Of a stretch of DNA of 64,000 bases, positions 39,277 to 46,900 are shown in pieces. The notes under the pieces are model-generated. The model saw only the letters and a program-made list of their open reading frames with translations. It was not told where the DNA came from and made no database searches. This DNA comes from Alphaproteobacteria bacterium (GTDB taxonomy: Bacteria; Pseudomonadota; Alphaproteobacteria; Micavibrionales; Micavibrionaceae). The translations under genes and the position numbers were made by a program. Numbering within the stretch: the stretch's first letter is position 1; each line of letters opens with the position of its first letter. The stretch lies in NCBI GenBank assembly GCA_030432025.1, contig JAUIIA010000009.1, positions 1-64,000 of the forward strand. Direction: 5' to 3'.

Positions 39277-39282
39277 TATAAT
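39277..39282 (+). promoter_or_regulatory. Extended -10 element giving a probable leaderless transcript
   Basis: TGTTATAAT (extended -10, hexamer 39277-39282) lies 7 nt before the ATG at 39290, so transcription would begin at or next to the start codon. There is no Shine-Dalgarno. Confidence 0.6.
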
Positions 39283-39289
39283 TTCAGAT

Positions 39290-41086
39290 ATGCGACGCCA
39301 ACAAAAAATAATCAGTTTAGCCGTTCTGTTGATGGTTTTAGTGCTTGTCGGCACTTATCTTTTGTTACCTAGGACAGAACAAGTACCAAACGTCTATTCA
39401 CTTCAGGCTATTCAAGAAACCGAAAGTATATATGACAATTATCAAGCGGAGTTTGATCAACATGCTACTCCTCTTTGCCAAGAAGCGCCGTCTGCGAAAT
39501 GTATTTTGAATGAGGCAATAAGTAATTTGGTCTCTAGTAATGAGAACGAACCAGGTTCAGTCATAGCTCTCGCTAAGCTGACCGATACAGCCATTCTGTT
39601 AGATGATCTACCCACCTTGAACAGGCTTATAAACGAGTTAGAAGCTTACCAGCAAGAGACCCTACTCCCACTTCGGGCGCCCAAAATAGCTCTCATGAAG
39701 CTATACCTTAAGTTGGGCCAAAATGAGCAGGCGTATGAAATTTTATCGAGTTTCGCTAAAGACAATGAAGTCTTTACTCACTCTCAATTCCCGCCGACCA
39801 TAGCAATCGACTATCTTCTAAAAACTGAACAAATTAACGAAATATTCCGTGTAATCGCGATGACAAAATATTGGGGCGTGGACCTAGCTGACCCTCCCAC
39901 GAGCTGTTTTGGTAGATCAAGCTATGGCGACTTTGTGAATGCTTTAGTGTCAAAACTACTCGCTGAAGATGACTTCGACAGGATGTTGTACATGACTCAG
40001 CTTCTGCGAGATGAGGAGTCTATATACTATGATCCCCGCAAGTATGGAGCAGTTTTCGGAATGGTTGGCAACATATATGCTGACGAAGGCTACCAGCAAA
40101 GTCTAACTCCTGAACAATGTTCTTCATTAATGGAAGATTCGAAGAAGCTAAAAAACCCTGAAGAGGCTCATATGGAGGGTAGATATTTTAGTGATCTGCG
40201 ACGATTAGGCTGTGAAAAAGAGCACGAACTACACGTTCGATCCTATTTTTCAGAGGTAGAGGATCTTGAAAAAGAGTCTGAAAAAATGACGAACGGGGCG
40301 AATAGCTATCTTACTTATTTGCTTATGTATGAAGGTAGGTACGATTTATTGTCTCATGCTATCGAGCGTAAGGTAGAAAAAAGAGGTTTTGGGAAATACG
40401 ATTACCGAAGGCTTAGCGAGTATCTAGACTTGGCAAGTAAGGCTTATCACAACAGGTTCACTGAGATACAAAGAAAAGCAGAAGCAGATATGCTTCAAAT
40501 ATATGAAGGGGCTGTAGCTCAAAACGATATTTCTGAAATCAACAGTCTTTCAAGTTTATTGGGATATTACAGACTCACTCACCAGACCGAGAAAGAGCAT
40601 CATTTGTTAGAAGAAGCCGGCAAGAAAGCCCAAAGTTACGATGATTTGAACAAACTGGCTTATCTTCACACACTGCTAGAGAATGACTCTGATTTGTTTA
40701 ATAAGTATTCAAAGTATACCCGCCAAGCCAGAGAGGCTTTAGACGAAAAAAATAAATCTGATATATCCGAGCGCAATCACAAACTGAGAGAAATTCGCGA
40801 AGCGGCAGTCCACAAAAACATGGAAAAAATAGAAATGCTCTATCAAGAGCTAGATGAAAAATCACCATTTACCCAGATTTATGTGCTGAAGTTTATGCTC
40901 GATAACGAACTGTCCGGGCAAGTTTATGAGGAATTGTGGGAAGGCTACATGAAGGACTGCATGTTGCGACAAATCAGACTAGAAAATGAAACTGATGCTT
41001 CGAATGCCTCTATAATTGGAGCGACTTGTGCCGGTTACATCGCAAACAACGTGCTTCAAGAAAATATCTCGGGCTATAAGCTTTAG
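39290..41086 (+). CDS. Membrane-anchored helical-repeat hypothetical protein (598 aa)
   Basis: No family is recognised. An N-terminal membrane anchor (IISLAVLLMVLVLVGTYLLL, residues 8-27) precedes a long mostly helical region. Pairs of helices such as APKIALMKLYLKLGQNEQAYEIL (split here as helix and turn) suggest TPR-like repeats from about 120 onward, and the C-terminal third is strongly charged. Cysteines are few, at 62, 69, 204, 282 and 308. It is probably periplasmic. Its codons are more AT-rich than the genes to the left, and it opens an AT-rich island reaching 45.0 kb. Confidence 0.7.
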   Translation: MRRQQKIISLAVLLMVLVLVGTYLLLPRTEQVPNVYSLQAIQETESIYDNYQAEFDQHATPLCQEAPSAKCILNEAISNLVSSNENEPGSVIALAKLTDTAILLDDLPTLNRLINELEAYQQETLLPLRAPKIALMKLYLKLGQNEQAYEILSSFAKDNEVFTHSQFPPTIAIDYLLKTEQINEIFRVIAMTKYWGVDLADPPTSCFGRSSYGDFVNALVSKLLAEDDFDRMLYMTQLLRDEESIYYDPRKYGAVFGMVGNIYADEGYQQSLTPEQCSSLMEDSKKLKNPEEAHMEGRYFSDLRRLGCEKEHELHVRSYFSEVEDLEKESEKMTNGANSYLTYLLMYEGRYDLLSHAIERKVEKRGFGKYDYRRLSEYLDLASKAYHNRFTEIQRKAEADMLQIYEGAVAQNDISEINSLSSLLGYYRLTHQTEKEHHLLEEAGKKAQSYDDLNKLAYLHTLLENDSDLFNKYSKYTRQAREALDEKNKSDISERNHKLREIREAAVHKNMEKIEMLYQELDEKSPFTQIYVLKFMLDNELSGQVYEELWEGYMKDCMLRQIRLENETDASNASIIGATCAGYIANNVLQENISGYKL

Positions 41087-41111
41087 AGCCATATTTTCAT
41101 ATGAACCCTTA

Positions 41112-41282
41112 TCATTTGTAGTCTACAAGTTTCGCGGGCGTAGATGTGCTATCTAAAGGCAAAGCAGGCCATAAGTTAAGATAATCTACCAGCATAATGT
41201 AGCTAAGAAACAGCAATAGGATCAGCGCCAGGAGCTTCATGAGATTTTTAACGGACATCAATTTGGGAGTGTCTGTTTCCAT
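41112..41282 (-). CDS. Small single-pass membrane protein (56 aa)
   Basis: The ATG at 41282 gives a polar N-terminus (METDTPKLMSVKN), one hydrophobic helix (LMKLLALILLLFLSYIMLVD) and a short periplasmic tail. It follows the pentapeptide-like gene by 21 bp on the same strand. Its start shows GATAA exactly 8 nt before the ATG and no Shine-Dalgarno. No family is recognised; it could be an operon accessory peptide. Confidence 0.55.
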   Translation of the reverse strand: METDTPKLMSVKNLMKLLALILLLFLSYIMLVDYLNLWPALPLDSTSTPAKLVDYK

Positions 41283-41303
41283 ACTTTTGCTTATCACTTT
41301 GCC

Positions 41304-42476
41304 CTATTCGCAACTTTTATCAACATTGATAGCTCCAGCTGCTTCAGGATCAAAACCTTTAGGCCATTTTGTTTTACAGTTGTAAGTGCTTTTATCTAGA
41401 GAGACATTCCAGGTTAATTCTGTATTTTCTAAGTTCGCACCTTCTAGCTTACTGTGCACGATTTCTGAGTTTCTCAGACCTATGTTAGTGAAGTCAGTAT
41501 CTGTAAAGTCGCTACTGACAAAGCGCCCTTCCACTACTAAGCCCCCAATTAATTTACTGCCCGAGAAATCAACACTAACAAAATCAGAATGGTGGATTCC
41601 ATTGAACAAAACAGTCGTATTTTTTAAAGGGAGACCTGTTATGTATACATTTTGAACCATGGGCCTGGCTTCGCCTTGGCTTAAAAAATACCTCTTTTCC
41701 TTGTCCCAGTCTGGAACGGTAATATCCGAAAGTGTTTCCTGAATATAATCTGAGCCTAAGACAAATTTAGCGTAATCAACGTACTCAACGACCTCGATCC
41801 CCAAGTTTGTATGGTAGTCTAGTTTTGCAGCTTTATGGAGCCTTTCATCCGTTAGAAACATTTCCCATATTCTTTTTGGTTTATTTTGTTCATACAGTGA
41901 TCGAAATATTTCTAATATTGCCCATACATTATCAGGCTCTATATCCAAAATTTGATTAAGGACCAACTCAGCTCTTTCAAAGTCATGCCAATACAATAAA
42001 TTCCTAGCTCGGACTTTCAGATAATACGGATCCTTGTTCTCTGATAGAGCTTTGTCTATGTCGTGTATCTCATTCACGAACTTGTAAGCTTCTATTTCTT
42101 GATTTTCATTATGATGATGGGATCCCGAACATCTTCTGAAAGTGTATTTTTTTACAGGCTCGCCAGTCTCCTTATCAAACTCCTTTCCCGAGAGTAAGTT
42201 TGCAAAAAATAAATGTTCCTTATCTTCTCGTTTCCAGTAAGAGCATCCATTTTTATTATTCATTATGACATTCTTAGTGGGAGCACCTTTAAACATTTTG
42301 GTGACTTCAAAGACTGCCGTATTTTCTAGGCACTCATCGAGTAACACCTTTCCCGAAAAGACTATTGCAGCCGTTTTGAATTTTTGATGAAAGCTCTCTT
42401 CAGAACAAATCATTGCCCTAGCAGACGAGTAACTCAAAAGTACCATAAATAAAGCTATGTATAGGGATTTTTTCAT
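41304..42476 (-). CDS. Exported protein with NTR/TIMP-like N-terminus, TPR-like middle and pentapeptide-like C-terminus
   Basis: The signal peptide (MKKSLYIALFMVLLSYSSARA) is clear. Residues 22-125 resemble the NTR/TIMP-like fold of bacterial exported proteins (Cys near the mature N-terminus, FSGKVLL, VTKMFKGAP). Residues 140-220 look like a TPR pair (ARNLLYWHDFERAELVL, ILDIEPDNVWAILEIF). Residues 285-370 have loose pentapeptide-like repeats (FVSVDFSGSKL, SDFTDTDFTNIGL, LEGANLENTEL). The combination is unusual. It shares its N-terminal fold with the 115-residue exported protein at 44620-44967. Function is unknown. Confidence 0.7.
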   Translation of the reverse strand: MKKSLYIALFMVLLSYSSARAMICSEESFHQKFKTAAIVFSGKVLLDECLENTAVFEVTKMFKGAPTKNVIMNNKNGCSYWKREDKEHLFFANLLSGKEFDKETGEPVKKYTFRRCSGSHHHNENQEIEAYKFVNEIHDIDKALSENKDPYYLKVRARNLLYWHDFERAELVLNQILDIEPDNVWAILEIFRSLYEQNKPKRIWEMFLTDERLHKAAKLDYHTNLGIEVVEYVDYAKFVLGSDYIQETLSDITVPDWDKEKRYFLSQGEARPMVQNVYITGLPLKNTTVLFNGIHHSDFVSVDFSGSKLIGGLVVEGRFVSSDFTDTDFTNIGLRNSEIVHSKLEGANLENTELTWNVSLDKSTYNCKTKWPKGFDPEAAGAINVDKSCE

Positions 42477-42488
42477 ATCAGCGGATTA

Positions 42489-43265
42489 TCACTCGGTTTG
42501 TTGTTTCAACGATTGATACAGTTTGAAATAGTCTGTGCTCTTTAAACCTGCCGGGTTCATGCGTTTAGGAAAAGCTAAACCATCCTCCAAGAGTATCCCA
42601 CCGTCTATTCCATAATAACCTAAAATTGTATTTTGAAGGGCTTTCTCTGAGTCCTTGATCTCTGAGCAGTCGGTACAGAAAATGAAATACTCTTCTCCGT
42701 AGGGTGGATATTGTTCATAAACATCAATCGTAGCGCAAAATTCAGGGTTAAGCTCATTGGGGTCTTCAGCGCATGGGTATATTTCCTGAACTTTCATAAA
42801 CCGCCCTCCATATCTCTCCTCAACGAATATGGCATCTGAGGTTTCAATGTCGACTTTGTATTCCTTTTCCTGTAATCCGATCATCCTTTGAGCGTTATTT
42901 AATTTTTCGTCGCGTGTTGTTTCATCAATCTCTGAAGGTCCTACAGCATAAATAATTGGCCCTCCGGCAAGCTCTACACCTTTGGATATGTAACGGACTT
43001 CTTCAGGCTCGAGATATTGTGGGAGATTTTCGACTTTTGGAAAACAGGCAGCCTTACCAACAAAAAAGGGTTTTTCGGGATACCCCTTCGCCCCATAGCT
43101 TTTTATTTTTAAATCGTCACAACTGTCCCCCGTAATAACTGCCGTTTGCTCCCAATCTTTCGTGTATGGAGCAGGAATGAATTCAAAAACATACTCAACA
43201 TTTTCAGCTGATGAATACGAAAACGGGAACATTGCCATTACCAAGAATAGGAACAATTTTTTCAT
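42489..43265 (-). CDS. Exported hypothetical protein (258 aa)
   Basis: The start at 43265 is chosen because it begins a typical signal peptide (MKKLFLFLVMAMFPFSYSSA); the longer frame to 43403 lies within the preceding gene. The mature protein is acidic, has several paired cysteines (among them CSEI and FCTDC) likely to form disulfides, and no recognised domain. GATAA lies exactly 8 nt before the ATG, overlapping the TAA stop of the upstream gene. It belongs to the small-protein island and its role is unknown. Confidence 0.65.
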   Translation of the reverse strand: MKKLFLFLVMAMFPFSYSSAENVEYVFEFIPAPYTKDWEQTAVITGDSCDDLKIKSYGAKGYPEKPFFVGKAACFPKVENLPQYLEPEEVRYISKGVELAGGPIIYAVGPSEIDETTRDEKLNNAQRMIGLQEKEYKVDIETSDAIFVEERYGGRFMKVQEIYPCAEDPNELNPEFCATIDVYEQYPPYGEEYFIFCTDCSEIKDSEKALQNTILGYYGIDGGILLEDGLAFPKRMNPAGLKSTDYFKLYQSLKQQTE

Positions 43266-43273
43266 AAAGATCG

Positions 43274-43819
43274 TTATCCGTCTTTGTCGGTATGTCCGGA
43301 TGTTCTCAGTTTCATTACCAAACCCTGCAATCCTCTGCAGCCCAAAATAAAAGTAACTGAAAGCCCCAGATATAAGCCGATCATGGCATATTTCGAAACC
43401 CAATTTACATTTTGAAACTTTATTTTTCTCACCTCTTCAGGGCTAAACATGATGCCCAGGAGATCTGCAATTTCAGGGATAGCGAAGATTAATAGATAAC
43501 ACCCAAATGCAGCAAATACTGCAGTGAGTATGTGTTCGGAATTAAGCGCTCCGATAGGTTTCTCCCCTTCTTTGCCGGCAATCAGTTTCCCTATGACTTC
43601 AGCCTTGAACCAAAACAGTACGGCTACTAGGAGAAACAGCAGCATGCTGCCTACATACAGAAACCTGATGTATATTTCCTGCTCCACGTCCCAGAAAAGT
43701 ACTAAGCCAAAAACATTTGTGAAAAGCATCAAGAGCCCTTTGAAGACGTAAATAAGCCCGAAGACTCTAGCTATTAGTTCTCCTAGCTCGTTCTTAGTCA
43801 TGCTCGTACTCGTTTCCAT
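43274..43819 (-). CDS. Four-helix membrane protein, function unknown
   Basis: Four hydrophobic segments are evident: around LIYVFKGLLMLFTNVFGLVL, FLYVGSMLLFLLVAVLFWF, ILTAVFAAFGCYLLIFAIPE and YAMIGLYLGLSVTFILG. The start may be ATG at 43819 (METSTS..., GACAA 8 nt upstream) or ATG at 43801 (MTKNELGEL), which overlaps the previous stop as ATGACTAA and implies translational coupling. No family is recognised. Confidence 0.6.
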   Translation of the reverse strand: METSTSMTKNELGELIARVFGLIYVFKGLLMLFTNVFGLVLFWDVEQEIYIRFLYVGSMLLFLLVAVLFWFKAEVIGKLIAGKEGEKPIGALNSEHILTAVFAAFGCYLLIFAIPEIADLLGIMFSPEEVRKIKFQNVNWVSKYAMIGLYLGLSVTFILGCRGLQGLVMKLRTSGHTDKDG

Positions 43820-44375
43820 ACAAATTCTTGTCATCAAGTTCTCGGTGATCCCCTTGCCTGAAGTTTAGAATAAACCAGAACACTAAACCAGCAAGAGCGC
43901 CTTTAAGGGCAACAAGACCCACGTTATTAATCCAAAAATGTTTCCAACCACAGGCTGTCCTTACACCGTTTTCAATTATAGTACAGTCGCCAATGCTGTA
44001 ATGCCCCTCAGAACTGCTATTCATGCTAAGAAATTCAATGAAAATATTTGGAAAGACTGCAATTAAAGCAGCTATTAAGCAGACTAATGGTAACCGGAAT
44101 GGCAGGATCTTTCTAAGAGCATAAAACAAGGGCATACCAAGAAATGTTGCTAGAATTACGCCTATTATATATAAAAATCCAAACCGAAATATAAACGTTC
44201 CAAGTGCTTCACTAAGCGCTCTTTTACCATCCCAATATAAGCTGAAAATATGCGAATTCCATTCAAATGACGCCCATATAGCCGGTAAAATTATTGCTAA
44301 CAAAAAGGCCGTAAGGACTTTTGTAAAACGGACTTCGTTCAAACTATTCTGATTTGAAGCTATAGAACTTTCCAT
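43794..44375 (-). CDS. Four-helix membrane protein, function unknown
   Basis: The ATG at 44375 (MESSIASNQN) has no Shine-Dalgarno but has GATAA exactly 8 nt before it. Helices lie around LTAFLLAIILPAIWASF, FGFLYIIGVILATFLGMPLFY, LPLVCLIAALIAVFPNIF and LVALKGALAGLVFWFIL. A periplasmic loop with two cysteines (GDCTIIENGVRTACGW) follows the third helix and could form a disulfide. It overlaps the next membrane-protein gene. No family is recognised. Confidence 0.6.
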   Translation of the reverse strand: MESSIASNQNSLNEVRFTKVLTAFLLAIILPAIWASFEWNSHIFSLYWDGKRALSEALGTFIFRFGFLYIIGVILATFLGMPLFYALRKILPFRLPLVCLIAALIAVFPNIFIEFLSMNSSSEGHYSIGDCTIIENGVRTACGWKHFWINNVGLVALKGALAGLVFWFILNFRQGDHRELDDKNLYGNEYEHD

Positions 44376-44386
44376 ACAAATTGTTA

Positions 44387-44596
44387 TCAATCCGATTTGT
44401 GTCTATAAGACCATATTAGGGCTATTACCCACCCTACAATAGTAAATCCCAGAAGCGCATTGAACCAGAGAATTGACTTAGCTTGAGGATGTTTTCGCCT
44501 TCTCGCAACGTCGTATGGCACCATGTAAATAAAAAAAGTGACAGCAATAACAACAGCATAAAAGAAGAAGAAAAAACCGGTCTCTAATATTTCCAT
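44387..44596 (-). CDS. Superinfection-immunity-like (Imm_superinfect family) small membrane protein
   Basis: The 69-residue protein has two membrane helices separated by a basic loop. The second half (ARRRKHPQAKSILWFNALLG followed by FTIVGWVIALIW) closely follows the Imm_superinfect pattern: basic loop, Asn, GxTxxGWxxAxxW. The family is named after the phage T4 immunity protein but is widespread in chromosomes with no proven role. The start at 44596 shows GATAA exactly 8 nt upstream and no Shine-Dalgarno. Confidence 0.7.
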   Translation of the reverse strand: MEILETGFFFFFYAVVIAVTFFIYMVPYDVARRRKHPQAKSILWFNALLGFTIVGWVIALIWSYRHKSD

Positions 44597-44619
44597 ACTA
44601 ATTCTTATCCGTTTTTCTA

Positions 44620-44967
44620 TCATGTATGGCGCTTACGCGGAAGTTTTTCACTTTGGTTTACATCAGCAAAAATAATCCACTCACTACCTTCGGGGAAATT
44701 CTGGCCATGAATACCACCACTACGGATGGAAAACTGACTCTGGCCCCTATATCTTTCCGGCACTTTATATAGCTCTTTCACATTGAATAAATTCTCGGAA
44801 TCAATCGTAGGCTCTACTTTTGCCCAAACGACTATTTGAGACTTTATAAAAGCTTCTTCTAGACTAGCATCCTTTTTGCAGCCGGCGGAAACACGGGTAG
44901 GAAAAATGAGCAGAACGGAAACCGCGAGTAAAAGCACAACAAAACTTTGATTTGTTTTATTTTTCAT
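44620..44967 (-). CDS. Exported small protein with NTR/TIMP-like fold (115 aa)
   Basis: A signal peptide (MKNKTNQSFVVLLLAVSVLL, cleavage near RVSAGC) leads to a domain starting with Cys and containing SQIVVWAKVEP, FNVKELYKVP and GSEWIIFAD. This is the pattern of bacterial NTR-like proteins, also present at the N-terminus of the 390-residue protein encoded at 41304-42476. The domain looks short and ends soon after the IIFAD strand, so it may be truncated. It is the first gene of the small membrane/exported cluster, and GATAA lies 8 nt before its ATG. Confidence 0.6.
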   Translation of the reverse strand: MKNKTNQSFVVLLLAVSVLLIFPTRVSAGCKKDASLEEAFIKSQIVVWAKVEPTIDSENLFNVKELYKVPERYRGQSQFSIRSGGIHGQNFPEGSEWIIFADVNQSEKLPRKRHT

Positions 44968-44984
44968 ACTGCTAGTTATCTCAC

Positions 44985-45010
44985 AAAAAAAGGGCTCTCG
45001 CAGCCCTCTT
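44985..45010 (-). terminator. Intrinsic terminator for the lipoprotein gene
   Basis: Stem AGGGCT/AGCCCT (44991-44996 and 45002-45007) is followed on the minus strand by a run of T. A near-identical hairpin with the same flanks occurs at 48784-48807. Confidence 0.75.
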
Positions 45011-45063
45011 TTCTGAACAGTAGACTCGTTTAAAGACCTTCTTAGGATAATTATTGAGATGTT

Positions 45064-45729
45064 CTAGGCCTCGGGTGCAGCTCCGGCTTCAGCTTGTCCG
45101 CAAGAAATAACGAGCTGACCTTGTGCAGGTGTAGAAGCTCTGCAATCAACCGGGAAGTTTTCGAGGTGACGCTGATAACGACGTGCAATTTGACCGTATG
45201 ATGTACCGGCAGCCTGAAGCTCTTGCTCAATCATAGGCTGAAGCAGAGCCTCATCAACATCAGGATATTTATTGCCCTGATAAGCATCAACAAGTGCCGC
45301 ATAGACCAGCATATTGGGACGACCGTCACCAGTGTTCAAATTCTGCGCAAATTGTGGGATCTGATATTGTGCGGCTCGCAATTGGAGGTCTTTTTCATCA
45401 ATACCGTTTTGCGCCAGTGCGAGCTTGATTGCATCGCGAATAGTCTGGTTTTCGTTCGCCAGCATTGTCATTAACGCCACGGAAGAAATCTGACCGATTT
45501 CACTATCCTGTTTGGCTTGCGCAGCCAAGGCGAGCAAACGGAAACGGCCACAGTCTTCATTATAGCCTGTAATGCGCTCAAACTCGGCTACAACCTGCCC
45601 TGCTTGAGATTTGGTTGTAACTTCCAATTCTTCACAAGAATTGCCGAAACGCTGTTCTACTTTGACAGTTGCACAGCCAGCTAGAGCTAACGCTGATGCT
45701 GCTATAGAAAATCTTGCTATTGGACCCAT
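45064..45729 (-). CDS. Predicted lipoprotein, function unknown (221 aa)
   Basis: A lipobox is clear: IAASALALAGC places Cys19 as the lipidated residue after a short charged N-terminus. The mature part is helical and alanine/glutamine-rich with three further cysteines (two in GNSCEEL and GRFRL contexts, one near the end in SCGQ). AAGGAGA precedes the ATG at 11 nt. No family is recognised. Its helical content and position after the VDT-rich exported protein suggest an envelope role. Confidence 0.75.
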   Translation of the reverse strand: MGPIARFSIAASALALAGCATVKVEQRFGNSCEELEVTTKSQAGQVVAEFERITGYNEDCGRFRLLALAAQAKQDSEIGQISSVALMTMLANENQTIRDAIKLALAQNGIDEKDLQLRAAQYQIPQFAQNLNTGDGRPNMLVYAALVDAYQGNKYPDVDEALLQPMIEQELQAAGTSYGQIARRYQRHLENFPVDCRASTPAQGQLVISCGQAEAGAAPEA

Positions 45730-45852
45730 TTTTACCGTCTCCTTTATATTAGCAGCGGTTTTTACATATTGATTTGTATTATGTCAATAAAAAAGTCCCC
45801 GATTCAGATAAAGAAACGAAGACTTTTGAAGTTTACTCAAATACAGAGCTTA

Positions 45853-46728
45853 TTATTCTAGACCCATGATGGATTCTTCGAGCATCTGCGCTGCTGTAGG
45901 GTTGCTGTTACCCTGTTGCATCAATCTGCGCTTCGCACCGAATGTTTCCTGCAGACCTTCTTTAAAACCATCGTGCTCTACGGCGATAATTCTGTAGCCA
46001 GCAGCTTCTTTCCATGCTTCGCCATCTTCGATCAATGTACGAACACCGAATTCAGCAAGTCTGTGTGCGTGGGCCTGGTCTCTTGCGTAAGTTTCGTTAA
46101 GAGCACACTGAAGACGTGAAAGTTCAGTGTCTGTAAGGCCAGCTTGTGCTACGACGTCCTGACGCTCTTCAAGTTCCATAGTCAGGAATTCATGAGCAGA
46201 AACAAGAACCGGTGCGCCTGATGGGCTTGTGTAAGAAAAACCGATACCACCACTACCAGTGAACGGGTTACCACCACCCACAGATAGAGCCCAGCCACTT
46301 GAACATTTGGAAAGGTTACTTGGACCGTAAACCGTAGGTGCGCCTGTGATGGCACCAACGCGGGTATTATGTCTGTCGCCTTCAACGTTAACGTTCTGTG
46401 TGCCGCCTGTTTGATTAACATCGCCAGTCGTAACGTCAGTGCTGACAGTATCGCCTTCGACATTCGTTACAACACCTGTACGAACATCTGTTGTATTACG
46501 AACATCAACATCAGTTGTTGTACGAACATCCGTATTAACGTGCCCTACGCCAGTCGCTTGCGCGCCTGAGATGGCTGTTGGGTTGTTATTAATAACTGTT
46601 GATGTGTCACCGCTTGGAGTACAAGGGGTCAAATGGTCACATTCGCGACCACTACCATTGGCATGTGCCACTGTAACCCATGCTGCAGCTACAACGCTCA
46701 GTGCCGTTACTTTGAGTGCGTTATTCAT
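45853..46728 (-). CDS. Exported protein with Val-Asp-Thr-rich repeats
   Basis: A signal peptide (MNNALKVTALSVVAAAWVTV, cleavage near AHA) precedes a low-complexity region at about 50-130. There short strands such as VNTDVRTTTDVDVRNTTDVR and VEGDTVSTDVTTGDV repeat, likely forming a beta-solenoid. The C-terminal half is helical with paired cysteines. The middle (GWALSVGGGNPFTGSGGIGF) resembles an outer-membrane or curli-like secretion context, but this is weak. No family is recognised. It is divergent from the Sel1 gene. Confidence 0.65.
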   Translation of the reverse strand: MNNALKVTALSVVAAAWVTVAHANGSGRECDHLTPCTPSGDTSTVINNNPTAISGAQATGVGHVNTDVRTTTDVDVRNTTDVRTGVVTNVEGDTVSTDVTTGDVNQTGGTQNVNVEGDRHNTRVGAITGAPTVYGPSNLSKCSSGWALSVGGGNPFTGSGGIGFSYTSPSGAPVLVSAHEFLTMELEERQDVVAQAGLTDTELSRLQCALNETYARDQAHAHRLAEFGVRTLIEDGEAWKEAAGYRIIAVEHDGFKEGLQETFGAKRRLMQQGNSNPTAAQMLEESIMGLE

Positions 46729-46900
46729 ATCTAGTCACCTTTAAATTTTACTCGTAATCGAGGTTTAGCTCAGAAATTTCGTGCCTGTATTTCACGTAAT
46801 AAAAATTATGTCAACGAGTTTTGTAAAATATTTTAGTTTGCATAACAAAAATTCTTGTGCTACTCACCGCACACTTTTAGTCAATGCTATGGATACTTAA

